Shown: piece after piece, positions 17,026 through 25,923 of the stretch
Numbering within the stretch: the first letter of the stretch is position 1
Layout of the letters: each line of letters begins with the position of its first letter
From: an uncultured Capnocytophaga sp.
Lineage (GTDB): Bacteria > Bacteroidota > Bacteroidia > Flavobacteriales > Flavobacteriaceae
Length of the DNA: 64,000 bases
Reading direction: 5' to 3'
Assembly: GCF_937936315.1 (NCBI RefSeq)
Contig: NZ_CALGWU010000024.1
Location: 62,001 to 126,000 of the forward strand
Position numbers and translations under genes: made by a program
Notes under the pieces: model-generated
Databases searched by the model: none
What the model saw: the letters and a program-made list of their open reading frames with translations, nothing else
What the model was told of the DNA's origin: nothing

Positions 17026-17847
17026 ATGGATATAGAAATTATCAAGAACAGAAAAGGGGTTCAAAAGGCAGTAGATATACCTTCCGAAGTGCTTTCGTTA
17101 TTAAATGCGGGGCGTATAGAAACGGTAAACCTTACCGAGTGGCTGGCTGTAGATCATTCTCAGCTGGTAAAATCTGTTTTTCCTGCTTTGGGGATTGATA
17201 AAAATATCATTGAAGAGTTGGTTTGCCAAATCAATCAGCAAAAGAAACCTTCTACAATGAATACGATTAAGCTCATAGGGGCATTGTTATACGAAAAATA
17301 TGTAGATACTGACCTCTATGAGCCTTTGTTTAAGCAAATCAGCACGCATTTATCCGATTCGGTGCGCTGTTATGCTTGTTATTTGGTGGCTTTGCATACC
17401 GAAATCCCTTTAGAAGATAAGCTACACAAACTAAAACCCTTGGTAGCTGATAGTCATTTTGGCGTTCGTGAAATCATTTGGATGGCATTACGCCCCAAAA
17501 TGAGCGAGTATTTAGACTTTTCAATCGCTTTTCTTTCCCATTGGGCAGAAAGTGAAGATGAGAATATCCGCAGGTTTAGTACAGAAGCCTTGCGTCCGCG
17601 GGGTGTTTGGTGTGCTCATATAGAAGCCTTGAAAGAAAAGCCAGAGGTGTATTTGCCTATATTAGACAAACTAAAGAGTGATAAGGCAAAGTATGTACAA
17701 GATAGCGTAGGGAACTGGCTGAATGATGTCAGCAAAACCCGCCCTGATTTCGTAACAGCTCTTTGTGAGCGTTGGGAGCGCAAAAGTCCTACCAAGGAAA
17801 CCAAGTATATTGTAAAAAAGGCACTGAGAACGATTGCCTCTAAATAG
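17026..17847 (+). CDS. DNA alkylation-repeat (AlkC/AlkD-like HEAT) protein
   Basis: 273 residues, all helical with HEAT-like repeats from about residue 85. VREIIWMALRPKM and IRRFSTEALRPRGVWCAHI match the alkylation-repeat glycosylase family, in which helical repeats clamp DNA and release N3/N7-alkylated purines. The RPRGVWC segment is especially close to AlkC. Whether it is an active glycosylase is unproven. It starts nine bases after the SUKH-like gene, so it is in the same operon. Confidence 0.8.
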   Translation: MDIEIIKNRKGVQKAVDIPSEVLSLLNAGRIETVNLTEWLAVDHSQLVKSVFPALGIDKNIIEELVCQINQQKKPSTMNTIKLIGALLYEKYVDTDLYEPLFKQISTHLSDSVRCYACYLVALHTEIPLEDKLHKLKPLVADSHFGVREIIWMALRPKMSEYLDFSIAFLSHWAESEDENIRRFSTEALRPRGVWCAHIEALKEKPEVYLPILDKLKSDKAKYVQDSVGNWLNDVSKTRPDFVTALCERWERKSPTKETKYIVKKALRTIASK

Positions 17848-17871
17848 TATAAAAACTTATTTTTTTACCGA

Positions 17872-18102
17872 ATGACCCGAGAAGAACTCATACAATTAGG
17901 GAACCAAATCATAGAAGAAACCGATGACGATCGCCAAGAGGAGCTAATGGAGCGCTTCGATCGCAATGTACTTCACCCCGAGGGCAGTTCGTTATTCTTC
18001 TATCCGGAAAACTACAACGCCCGCACTATGGATATTTCCTCCTACGACCCCACCGTCGAGGAAGTAGTAGACAAATGCTTGACGTATCAACCGATTATCT
18101 AA
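17872..18102 (+). CDS. Small acidic protein resembling colicin/pyocin immunity proteins
   Basis: 76 residues, acidic. Helices at residues 3-30 are followed by SLFFYPENYNARTMDISSYD and VEEVVDKCL, a layout close to colicin/pyocin (E-type DNase) immunity proteins with their conserved tyrosine-containing loop. No cognate toxin is next to it. It lies 24 bases after the alkylation-repeat gene. The immunity role is inference. Confidence 0.6.
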   Translation: MTREELIQLGNQIIEETDDDRQEELMERFDRNVLHPEGSSLFFYPENYNARTMDISSYDPTVEEVVDKCLTYQPII

Positions 18103-18111
18103 AAATATACA

Positions 18112-18829
18112 ATGAACACAAACCAATACAATCAACCCATAGGGGATGCATTACCTAATTTTTTCAGTAGGAGTAACCCCTCATATAACCCTCTTACAAG
18201 GAAATTATTGTCAGTTGGAACCTCTTTCGGTAGCCAAACATTTAGACGATTTGAGTGATTTCTATTTGGAAGCCAATGCTGTGATGCCCGATTGGACTTA
18301 TTTATCTATAGCTCCTGTAAAGAACAAAGAGGAGTTGCACACTTTACTCACCAAGCAGGAAGCCTCTGCCGACCCTTATTTTCTGACGATTGTAGATAAG
18401 CAAACGCGAAAGGCAGTGGGTACGCTTGCCCTAATGCGTATAGACCCTAAAAACAGAGTGATAGAAGTGGGGTGGGTGAACTATTCGCCGGCTTTACAGC
18501 GTACGCGTATGGCTACAGAAGCACAGTTTTTGTTGGCGAAATATGTGTTTGAAGTCCTTCAATACAGGCGTTACGAATGGAAGTGTGACAGCCTTAATGC
18601 ACCTTCGCGCCGTGCTGCAGAGCGCTTGGGCTTTGTATATGAGGGTACATTCAGGCAGGCAGTGGTTTACAAAGGGCGTTCGCGCGACACCGCTTAGTTT
18701 GCTATGATAGATAAGGAATGGGAAGCTAACAAACGCGCTCTTGAGCAATGGCTCTCCCCTGAGAATTTCGACTCGCAGGGTAAACAAAGGAAGTCTTTGA
18801 AGATATTGAGAGAACTAGCAGAAGAATAG
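18112..18829 (+). pseudogene. GNAT (RimJ/RimL-type) acetyltransferase broken by a frameshift and a nonsense codon
   Basis: The natural start appears to be ATG at 18112 (MNTNQYNQPIGDALPNF). The rest of the protein (FSVGVTPHITLLQG onward) is in another frame, entered if one T is removed from the T6 run at 18159-18164. The GNAT core runs to KGRSRDTA, where TAG at 18695 replaces the usual tryptophan codon. The same frame then continues for 43 codons (FAMIDKEWEANKRALEQWL) to TAG at 18827. Repaired, the protein would be about 238 residues, normal for this family. An open frame of 183 codons from 18146 remains, lacking both ends. Confidence 0.8.
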
Positions 18830-18847
18830 ATGAATCAATATAAAATC

Positions 18848-19153
18848 TTACATTTTAAATAACTCTGAATGACTTCCAAGTCTCATCAAATAAATTACTT
18901 TTTCATCATCCTCTTGTATCCATATAATGAGTAAATCACCCTCTATATGGCATTGTAAACAACCTTTATATTTTCCTTTTAGATAATGAGGTTTCATCTC
19001 AGCAGGAATGCCATCAACTCCTTTTTCTCTCAATATTTTAATGGCAGCAGTTACTTTTTCAACTTTTTCTAATTGCTTAGATATTTTTTTCAAGTCTTTT
19101 TTGAAGGAAGTTGAATACCTTACTAAAAACTCTTTGTTTTCATCATTATTCAT
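18848..19153 (-). CDS. YafQ-family (RelE/ParE superfamily) mRNA interferase toxin
   Basis: 101 residues. The basic N-terminal helices (SFKKDLKKISKQLEKVEKV) are followed by HYLKGKYKGCLQCHIEGDLLIIW, the YafQ pattern with catalytic-type histidines, and end in MRLGSHSELF. YafQ toxins cut mRNA on the ribosome. The start overlaps the upstream antitoxin gene by eight bases, the usual arrangement for a type II pair. The pair appears intact. Confidence 0.88.
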   Translation of the reverse strand: MNNDENKEFLVRYSTSFKKDLKKISKQLEKVEKVTAAIKILREKGVDGIPAEMKPHYLKGKYKGCLQCHIEGDLLIIWIQEDDEKVIYLMRLGSHSELFKM

Positions 19154-19400
19154 CTTCTTCTAATATATCTTTTATCATTAGATCGACATCAGTATATCCC
19201 TTCATAAGGTGCCCCTTTTCCTTTACCTCCATAAAAGCAGCGTGCGTTTCCTCATTAGGAATCGCTGTTTCAATAGGATAAGTCTTTTTCCCCACTTTCT
19301 TCTTTAAAAGAACGGTTTTTACGTTGAACTTCTCAAACAAACCTAAAAAAATAGGATAATCGGCTTCATTAATCGTTGCTTGTAATACAATTGAGTTCAT
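19146..19400 (-). CDS. Antitoxin partner of the YafQ-type toxin
   Basis: 84 residues from ATG at 19398-19400 (MNSIVLQATINEADYPIFLG); a longer frame upstream would run through the promoter, so the short start is preferred. The C-terminal part (MKGYTDVDLMIKDILEEDE) is acidic and probably binds the toxin. No classical ribbon-helix-helix is obvious; the antitoxin call is mainly from its position ahead of, and overlap with, yafQ. Confidence 0.75.
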   Translation of the reverse strand: MNSIVLQATINEADYPIFLGLFEKFNVKTVLLKKKVGKKTYPIETAIPNEETHAAFMEVKEKGHLMKGYTDVDLMIKDILEEDE

Positions 19401-19419
19401 AATACTTCTTATTTTTGGG

Positions 19420-19450
19420 CAAAGGTACAAAATAATTGACAATCTACAAA
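19420..19450 (-). promoter_or_regulatory. Bacteroidota promoter of the toxin-antitoxin operon
   Basis: On the minus strand TACCTTTG occupies 19427-19420 and TTTG 19450-19447, 19 bases apart. It lies 20 bases ahead of the antitoxin start and back to back with the menB promoter. Confidence 0.75.
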
Positions 19451-19481
19451 TTGGCTAATTGACAAATTATTACTACCTTTG
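19451..19481 (+). promoter_or_regulatory. Bacteroidota promoter of menB
   Basis: TTG at 19451-19453, 20 bases, then TACCTTTG at 19474-19481, 38 bases before the menB start. Confidence 0.75.
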
Positions 19482-19519
19482 CCCCCTAAATAACTTTTCA
19501 TTTTTCACTTTTCACTTAT

Positions 19520-20350
19520 ATGAATTGGATAACCGTAAAAGAATACGAAGATATTACGTATAAAAAATGTGACGGCGTAGCGCGTATTGCCTTCAATCGT
19601 CCTGAAGTGCGCAACGCTTTTCGCCCTAAAACCACTTCTGAACTCCTCGATGCCTTCAAAGATGCTTATGAAGACATCAACATAGGCGCCGTATTGCTCT
19701 CTGCCGAAGGACCTTCACCTAAAGACGGCGTATGGAGTTTTTGTAGTGGTGGCGACCAAAAAGCACGTGGTCACCAAGGCTATGTAGGCGACGATGGTTA
19801 TCACCGCTTGAATATCCTCGAAGTGCAACGCCTTATTCGCTTTATGCCCAAGGTGGTGATCGCAGTAGTCCCCGGTTGGGCAGTGGGCGGCGGACACTCA
19901 TTGCACGTAGTGTGCGACCTTACCCTCGCCAGCAAAGAACACGCAATCTTCAAACAAACCGATGCCGATGTAACCAGTTTTGATGCCGGTTATGGCTCTG
20001 CTTATCTCGCCAAAATGGTGGGACAGAAGAAAGCCCGCGAAATCTTCTTCTTAGGGCGCAACTATTCAGCGCAAGAGGCTTTCGAGATGGGAATGGTAAA
20101 TGCGGTTGTCCCTCACGATGAACTCGAAGCTACCGCTTTTGAGTGGGCGCAAGAGATAATGGCAAAATCGCCTACTTCTATCAAAATGCTGAAATTCGCT
20201 ATGAATCTCACCGATGATGGTATGGTTGGGCAACAAGTATTTGCCGGTGAAGCCACCCGTTTGGCGTATATGACCGATGAAGCCAAAGAAGGACGCGATG
20301 CCTTCCTCGAAAAACGCAAACCTAACTTTGAAAAGAAATGGATACCGTAA
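19520..20350 (+). CDS. menB: 1,4-dihydroxy-2-naphthoyl-CoA synthase
   Basis: 276 residues of the crotonase fold. It reads YKKCDGVARIAFNRPEVRNAF, then WSFCSGGDQKARG, VVPGWAVGGGHSLHVVCDL, and DADVTSFDAGYGSAYLA, all diagnostic of MenB. The enzyme closes the second ring of the naphthoquinone head group during menaquinone synthesis, using o-succinylbenzoyl-CoA. Length is standard. Other men genes are not in the window. Confidence 0.97.
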   Translation: MNWITVKEYEDITYKKCDGVARIAFNRPEVRNAFRPKTTSELLDAFKDAYEDINIGAVLLSAEGPSPKDGVWSFCSGGDQKARGHQGYVGDDGYHRLNILEVQRLIRFMPKVVIAVVPGWAVGGGHSLHVVCDLTLASKEHAIFKQTDADVTSFDAGYGSAYLAKMVGQKKAREIFFLGRNYSAQEAFEMGMVNAVVPHDELEATAFEWAQEIMAKSPTSIKMLKFAMNLTDDGMVGQQVFAGEATRLAYMTDEAKEGRDAFLEKRKPNFEKKWIP

Positions 20351-20371
20351 CAATTTGCTAATTCAAATATT

Positions 20372-20791
20372 ATGACTGAAAAATTCACCTTAAAAGAAGA
20401 TGCTCAAGGCAATAAAAATCCTATATTGCCAGAGGGAGTAAAAAACTATCTCATCGATATTGATGGCACCGTAGGCGAGGACATCCCTAACGAAGAACCT
20501 GAGCGTATGGCTACTGCCGAAGTATTCCCCGACGCCTTAGTACAAGTAAACAAATGGTATGACGAAGGTCACGTAATTTACTTTTTCACCTCACGCACTG
20601 AAGCACACCGCGAAGTTACCGAGCAATGGCTCAAAAAGCACGGCTTTAAGTATCACGGCATCATCTTTGGTAAACCCCGCGGAGGCAACTATCATTGGAT
20701 AGACAATCACATCGTAAAAGCCACGCGCTACAAAGGCAAATTCACCGATTTTATCCTCAAAGAAGAAACCGTAGAAGTGTTTAACGATTAG
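20372..20791 (+). CDS. HAD-superfamily phosphatase-like protein
   Basis: 139 residues. NYLIDIDGTVGE (D29 and D31) is HAD motif I, YFFTSRTEAHRE is motif II with the Ser/Thr and Arg, and the C-terminal YHWIDNHIVKATRYKGKFTDF ends the domain. Small proteins of this kind in Bacteroidota are sometimes labelled phosphoheptose isomerase, but the motifs point to a phosphohydrolase fold. Substrate unknown. It starts 21 bases after menB. Confidence 0.8.
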   Translation: MTEKFTLKEDAQGNKNPILPEGVKNYLIDIDGTVGEDIPNEEPERMATAEVFPDALVQVNKWYDEGHVIYFFTSRTEAHREVTEQWLKKHGFKYHGIIFGKPRGGNYHWIDNHIVKATRYKGKFTDFILKEETVEVFND

Positions 20792-20794
20792 TGC

Positions 20795-20820
20795 GCTGGC
20801 ACGAGCTTGTAGTTCGTACC
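20795..20820 (+). repeat. GCTGGCGCGAGC-family palindromic repeat, copy 1
   Basis: GCTGGCACGAGCTTGTAGTT is followed by CGTACC; the arms GGCACGAGCT and AGTTCGTACC pair imperfectly. It starts four bases after the stop of the HAD gene. Related copies are at 21247, 29633 and (half) 44081. Confidence 0.6.
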
Positions 20821-20873
20821 TATTCTGTCCGATTTGTCTGACTCGTCCTATAAATCTCTAATAACACCATAAA

Positions 20874-21233
20874 ATGAAAGAAACCGTTAAAAACAAGATT
20901 AAAAAATGGTTACTTGGCATAGATCGTCAAGAAACCTTACCCAATGATATTGTCGCACTGAATTTCAACATCTCCGAACCTTACGAATTGGAGCTTATAG
21001 GTTCTTCTTGGTATGATGATGAAGACCCCGATTGGGCTTGTGATGACGATTTTGTACCCGATGACTGCTTTTTACCTTTAGATGAAATCCCTGAAGAAGT
21101 ACATTGGGAACAAGTACTCTCGATGATTACCGAAATCCTTAAAGAAATAGTAGCCGAAAACAGTATCAAACTTTTTAACGTACAACATATAGCCGTAGGT
21201 TTTGTAGACGGCAATTTAGTAATCGTAAAATAA
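20874..21233 (+). CDS. Small acidic cytosolic protein of unknown function
   Basis: 119 residues with no signal peptide. A basic start (MKETVKNKIKKWLLGI) is followed by an aspartate-rich middle (SWYDDEDPDWACDDDFVPDD) and a helical, then strand-rich, C-terminal part. It is flanked on both sides by GCTGGC-type palindromes, which may mark it as a mobile or recently shuffled unit. Nothing else is recognised. Confidence 0.6.
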   Translation: MKETVKNKIKKWLLGIDRQETLPNDIVALNFNISEPYELELIGSSWYDDEDPDWACDDDFVPDDCFLPLDEIPEEVHWEQVLSMITEILKEIVAENSIKLFNVQHIAVGFVDGNLVIVK

Positions 21234-21246
21234 CCTACACCCTTTT

Positions 21247-21272
21247 GCTGGCGCGAGCTTATAGCTCGTGCC
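21247..21272 (+). repeat. GCTGGCGCGAGC-family palindromic repeat, copy 2
   Basis: GGCGCGAGCT and AGCTCGTGCC pair over ten bases (one G-T) around TAT, 14 bases after a stop codon. A second, shorter relative (CGTGCGGCTCGCACC) follows at about 21292. Confidence 0.65.
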
Positions 21273-21319
21273 AAATTACCAAATTACAACCCGTGCGGCT
21301 CGCACCAAATTAGATTATT

Positions 21320-22093
21320 ATGATTCCAACAATGGCAGAACTCTCAGCTCGTGGCGAAACCCCCGAAGTACTCTTCTGGGTAGGCTGCGCTGGTAGTTTT
21401 GACGACAGAGCTAAACGCATCATCAGAGCCTTTGCCCACCTCTTGCAAAAAGCGGGGGTGCGCTTTGCCGTACTCGGTACCGAAGAGAGCTGCACCGGCG
21501 ACCCTGCCAAGCGTGCTGGCAACGAATTTCTCTTCCAAATGCAGGCAATGATGAATATCGAGGTACTCAACAACTATCAGGTAACCAAAATAGTAACCAC
21601 CTGTCCGCATTGTTTCAACACTATCAAAAACGAATACCCTGCGCTGGGTGGGAATTACGAAGTAATGCACCACACTGAGTTACTCAAAACCCTTATCGAT
21701 GAGGGCAGACTCACTATAGAAAGTGGCACCTTCAAAGGCAAGCGCATCACTTTTCACGACCCTTGTTATCTCGGCAGAGCCAACAAGGTGTACAACGCCC
21801 CCCGCGAACTGCTCACCTCCTTAGAAGCCGATTTGGTAGAGATGAAAAAGTGCAAAGCCCGCGCAATGTGTTGTGGAGCAGGAGGCGCACAGCTCTTCAA
21901 AGAATCGGAAAAAGGAGATAAAGAAATCAACGTATTGCGCACCGAGCAAGCCCTTGAAGTGCGCCCCGATATCATCGCGACCGCTTGTCCGTTTTGCAAT
22001 ACAATGATGACCGATGGCGTAAAAACCAAAGAAAAAGAAACCCAAATAAAAGTCTATGATGTAGCAGAATTGCTAATGATGAATGACGAATGA
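21320..22093 (+). CDS. LutA/HdrB-like Fe-S oxidoreductase subunit with two CCG domains
   Basis: 257 residues with two cysteine-rich CCG domains. The first has VGCAGSFDDR and TTCPHCFNTIKNEYP, the second FHDPCYLGR, CCGAGGAQLF and TACPFCNTMM. Such domains bind an unusual 4Fe-4S cluster in LutA, GlpC and heterodisulfide reductase subunits. In other Bacteroidota a ferredoxin-like partner gene usually precedes it; none is seen here. Its electron donor and substrate are unknown. Start ATG at 21320 fits the usual PTMAEL opening. Confidence 0.87.
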   Translation: MIPTMAELSARGETPEVLFWVGCAGSFDDRAKRIIRAFAHLLQKAGVRFAVLGTEESCTGDPAKRAGNEFLFQMQAMMNIEVLNNYQVTKIVTTCPHCFNTIKNEYPALGGNYEVMHHTELLKTLIDEGRLTIESGTFKGKRITFHDPCYLGRANKVYNAPRELLTSLEADLVEMKKCKARAMCCGAGGAQLFKESEKGDKEINVLRTEQALEVRPDIIATACPFCNTMMTDGVKTKEKETQIKVYDVAELLMMNDE

Positions 22094-22133
22094 AGTATGT
22101 TAAACGCCCTCTAAAATTGATTTTTATAACAAT

Positions 22134-24620
22134 ATGAAGAAATATATATTATACACACTATTATTGGGAATGAGCTCCTATGTTTTCGCTCAGCAAACCC
22201 CCACAGTGAAAGACACTATTACCAAAGGTGCTACCAAAACCGTTACTACCGAAAAACCCGAAAAAACTCCTGAGCAAAAGCGCGCTGAAGAGTACGCTAA
22301 ACTCCTCAAAAAAGGAGGTATAGAACGCAACGGACTTTTTACGATCCGAAAGATTGAGGAGAAATGGTACTTTGAAGTCCCCGATTCCCTCCTCAATCGC
22401 TATTTGCTATGCGTAACCCGCCTCAAAGCTGCCCCTCATAACTTCGGACTCTATGCAGGCGAAAAAGTGAATGAACAAACCGTCTATTTCGAGCAGAAAG
22501 GCGAAAAAACGCTCCTCTTGCGTTCGTTTCTCAACCTGCAAGAGGCTGGCACCGACGATAATATCTCGGTGGCATTAGCCAATTCGAGCGCCAACCCTGT
22601 GGTGGCATCGTTCACCGTGATTGGGCGCAACCCAAAAACCAAAGCACAGCTCATCGACATCACCGATTTCTTCAAGCAGGACAACAGCATTACCTCTTTT
22701 TCATCGAATGCAAAAACCCAAATGAAAATAGGCGCTATCGCTAACGATCGCTCTTTTGTAGACGATATACGTCCTTATCCTATCAACGTAGAGGTCAATG
22801 CTCTCAAAACGTTCAACGCTTCGCCTAGTACTATCCCTTCGGCAAACAAGGTAGGGGCGGTTACTTTAGAGTTGAATATCTCTATGGTACTCCTGCCCAA
22901 AACACCTATGCAAAAACGCCTCTTCGACCCTCGTGTGGGCTTTTTCGCTACCCGATACATCAAGTTTAGCGACCAGCAACAACGCACCGAAACTGAATAT
23001 TACATCCACCGTTTCCGATTAGAACCTCGCAAAGAAGACGTTAAAAAATACCTCAACGGTCAGTTAGTACGCCCCAAAAAGCAAATCGTTTTCTATATCG
23101 ACCCTGCTACGCCCAAACAATGGCAAAAATACCTCATTTTGGGCGTAAACGATTGGAATGTTGCTTTTGAGCAAGCAGGATTCAAAGAGGCTATCGTGGC
23201 AAAACCTTGGCCTAACGACCCTTCAATGAGTTTAGAAGATGCACGCTTCAACGTAATTCGCTACCTCCCTTCCGAAAAAAGTAACGCCTACGGACCTAAC
23301 ATTGCCGATCCTCGCAGTGGTGAAATTATAGAATGCCACGTGGGCTGGTATCACAACGTGATGAAACTCCTCAACCAGTGGTATATGATTCAGGCAGGTG
23401 CTGTGGATAAACGCGCTCGTACTATGGAGTTCAACGAGGAACTAATGGGCGACCTCATCCGCTTTGTGTCCTCTCACGAAATAGGACACTGCTTAGGTTT
23501 GCGCCACAATATGGGCGCCAGCAGTCAGACGCCTGTAGAAAAACTCCGCGACAAAAAATGGGTAGAAGCCAATGGACATACCGCTTCTATTATGGACTAT
23601 GCGCGTTTTAACTATGTGGCACAGCCCGAAGACAATATCAGTAGCAAAGGACTCTATCCGCGCATAGGCATCTACGACAAATGGGCAATCGAATGGGGAT
23701 ATCGCTATTACGGCAACAAATATAAAGACGAGTATGCCGAACAAGAATCTCTTGCCGAAATGGTTACCCAAAAACTCAAAGCCAATCCGCGATTGTGGTT
23801 CGGAGGGGAAGGCAAAGATGAAGACCCTCGTGCACAAACCGAAGACCTTTCGGACAACGTGATGAAAGCCAATACTTACGGATTGAAAAACCTCCGCTAT
23901 ATCGTGCAACACCTCCCCGAATGGACTAAACAGCCTAACGACAAATACGAGCATCTCGACGAAATGCAAACTGCTGCCTATATGCAGTATTTCCGCTATT
24001 TGAAACACGTGCTCAAGCACATTGGCAATAGATATGTGGGCATCATCGGGGAGAAAGAAGTCTATAAAGAAGTACCCAAAGAAAAGGTAAAAGAAGCTAT
24101 TAACTATTTAGATAAAGAACTTTTTGAAGCGCCTTTGTGGTTATATCCTCAGGAAATAGTAGAAAAAACAGGAGCAACTCCCGATAAGAACATCATCAGT
24201 ATGCAAAATCTTACCCTGAGTGTGCTTTTAGGAGAGCAAACCCTCTACACCCTTTATAACCAATCGCTCACCTCCAAAAATCCTTATCCGCTAAACGAAT
24301 ATCTGCAAGATGTATTCAAAGCGGTATGGAAACCCCTCAACCACCCCGATGCACGCCAAAACACTTATCGCCGTGGGATAGAACGCTTGTACCTCTCTCA
24401 AATCGATAGGCTCATCAATGCGCCTGCTGAGGCTAAGAATGCCAAAGCTGCGAGCATACAGCAAGTATCGGATGTGCGCCTCTTTGCCTTGCAACATTTA
24501 GATATGATTGAGGCTTTCGCCAAACAAGCTCTCGCCAAAGAACCAGCGTCATCTATCAACCATCTACACTACCAAGAAATTATAAAGGAAATAGAACATA
24601 TAAAAGACCCTAAGAAATAG
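22134..24620 (+). CDS. Zinc-dependent metalloprotease of the DUF5117/DUF4953 family, secreted
   Basis: 828 residues with a signal peptide (MKKYILYTLLLGMSSYVFAQ). A DUF5117-type N-terminal region is followed by the metzincin-like site HEIGHCLGLRHN (H448, E449, H452, third ligand H458). An IMDYARFNYVAQ Met-turn segment follows. It is probably a periplasmic or surface peptidase; substrate unknown. Its stop codon shares one base with the GTG start of the MFS gene, so translation is probably coupled. Confidence 0.9.
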   Translation: MKKYILYTLLLGMSSYVFAQQTPTVKDTITKGATKTVTTEKPEKTPEQKRAEEYAKLLKKGGIERNGLFTIRKIEEKWYFEVPDSLLNRYLLCVTRLKAAPHNFGLYAGEKVNEQTVYFEQKGEKTLLLRSFLNLQEAGTDDNISVALANSSANPVVASFTVIGRNPKTKAQLIDITDFFKQDNSITSFSSNAKTQMKIGAIANDRSFVDDIRPYPINVEVNALKTFNASPSTIPSANKVGAVTLELNISMVLLPKTPMQKRLFDPRVGFFATRYIKFSDQQQRTETEYYIHRFRLEPRKEDVKKYLNGQLVRPKKQIVFYIDPATPKQWQKYLILGVNDWNVAFEQAGFKEAIVAKPWPNDPSMSLEDARFNVIRYLPSEKSNAYGPNIADPRSGEIIECHVGWYHNVMKLLNQWYMIQAGAVDKRARTMEFNEELMGDLIRFVSSHEIGHCLGLRHNMGASSQTPVEKLRDKKWVEANGHTASIMDYARFNYVAQPEDNISSKGLYPRIGIYDKWAIEWGYRYYGNKYKDEYAEQESLAEMVTQKLKANPRLWFGGEGKDEDPRAQTEDLSDNVMKANTYGLKNLRYIVQHLPEWTKQPNDKYEHLDEMQTAAYMQYFRYLKHVLKHIGNRYVGIIGEKEVYKEVPKEKVKEAINYLDKELFEAPLWLYPQEIVEKTGATPDKNIISMQNLTLSVLLGEQTLYTLYNQSLTSKNPYPLNEYLQDVFKAVWKPLNHPDARQNTYRRGIERLYLSQIDRLINAPAEAKNAKAASIQQVSDVRLFALQHLDMIEAFAKQALAKEPASSINHLHYQEIIKEIEHIKDPKK

Positions 24621-25825
24621 TGTTAGAACCCGAAGAACTCAAAGACTCAAAACCCGACTTACTGTTTATCCTCATTATGGGACTCCTATCGATGCTCACC
24701 CCGCTGGCTATCGATATGTACCTCCCTGCTTTTGTGAAGATTGCTAATGATTTGAACGTATCCGAAGAGATGATTCCTCAAACCTTAGCGCTCTTTACCC
24801 TTGGGTTTGCTTTTGGGCAACTCTTCTGGGGACCTCTTTCCGATAGTTATGGACGCAAACCTATCATTCTCATCGGGATTATCACCTCAGCATTGGTATC
24901 GTTGGCGATTACGCAAATTCACCATATCCACCATTTTTATATACTGCGCTTTGTACAAGGCTTTTTCGGGGCATCGCCAGCAGTAGTTACCGGTGCGCTC
25001 TTGCGCGACCTTTTTGCCAAAAATGAGTTTGCCCGCCAAATGTCGATGATTATGATTGTCACGATGATTGCCCCGCTCATCGCCCCCGTGTTGGGCGGTC
25101 ACCTCACCGACTGGTTTCATTGGCATATCATCTTCTACGTGCTGATGGTTTTAGGACTCTTGGCAGCCCTTTTGGTAAGTTATAAAATCCCTGAAACGCT
25201 TCCCAAAATCAAGCGCGCTCCTTTGAAAATAGGCAACACCTTGCGCATTTACGGCAAGCTCCTCAGCAACAAAAAGGTATTGGGGTATATTTTCTGCAAC
25301 TCGCTTTCCTATTCAGGGATGTTTTGCTTTATCACTACGGGGTCTATTGTATACACCAAACTCTTTGGGGTAGCCCCTCAACACTTTGGGTATTTCTTCC
25401 TTTTAAACATCATTGTAATGATGACGGCAACCTCGCTCAATGGCAAATTCGTCACCAAAATAGGCGTAGAAAAATCATTGCGATTAGGGCTTACTATCCA
25501 ACTCATTGCAGGAGCGTGGCTGGTGATATGCGGTATTTTTCATTTGGGATTATGGGCTACCGTAGCAGGCGTTTCAATGTTTGTAGGTTTGGTATCGGTA
25601 GTGTCCAGCAGCGCCAATGCCGCCATTTTGGATATGTACCCCGAAGTAGCAGGTACCGCCAATTCACTCACAGGAATGTTGCGTTTTGGTATCGGTTCGG
25701 TAGTAGGGGCAGTGCTCTCGCTTTTCGCCATCACCTCCGAGCGCCCAATGGTATTTGCAATGGCAATATGTATAGGGGTAGGCGCTCTCAGTTATGTGTT
25801 ATTAGTAAAACGATTTGCTGATTAG
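24620..25825 (+). CDS. Bcr/CflA-family multidrug efflux MFS transporter
   Basis: 401 residues with twelve membrane segments. It has GPLSDSYGRKPIIL (the loop 2-3 motif of the major facilitator family) and RFVQGFFGASPAVVTGALLRDLF, typical of the Bcr/CflA drug-proton antiporters. The start is GTG at 24620, overlapping the last base of the metalloprotease stop. Transcription probably ends at the hairpin at 25886. Confidence 0.92.
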   Translation: MLEPEELKDSKPDLLFILIMGLLSMLTPLAIDMYLPAFVKIANDLNVSEEMIPQTLALFTLGFAFGQLFWGPLSDSYGRKPIILIGIITSALVSLAITQIHHIHHFYILRFVQGFFGASPAVVTGALLRDLFAKNEFARQMSMIMIVTMIAPLIAPVLGGHLTDWFHWHIIFYVLMVLGLLAALLVSYKIPETLPKIKRAPLKIGNTLRIYGKLLSNKKVLGYIFCNSLSYSGMFCFITTGSIVYTKLFGVAPQHFGYFFLLNIIVMMTATSLNGKFVTKIGVEKSLRLGLTIQLIAGAWLVICGIFHLGLWATVAGVSMFVGLVSVVSSSANAAILDMYPEVAGTANSLTGMLRFGIGSVVGAVLSLFAITSERPMVFAMAICIGVGALSYVLLVKRFAD

Positions 25826-25885
25826 CGATTTTGTGGCTTTTTGAGTGGCACAAGTATAACCTTACGCCTGTAGAGCATATATTTT

Positions 25886-25923
25886 AGTAGGAGGCAAAGC
25901 TACACTTCGCCCCCTACTTTTTT
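25886..25923 (+). terminator. Terminator of the metalloprotease-MFS operon
   Basis: AGTAGGAGGC (25887-25896) pairs with GCCCCCTACT (25909-25918), with one A-C mismatch, and is followed by six T. Fragments of this hairpin are repeated beside the tandem lipoprotein genes at 26345-26363 and 26796-26813, showing that it was carried along in their duplication. Confidence 0.8.

Noticed and set aside
25324..25821. Plus-strand frame of 165 codons inside the MFS gene
   Set aside because: It is out of frame with the clear Bcr/CflA protein and has the odd composition (many His, Arg, Cys) of a shadow frame.
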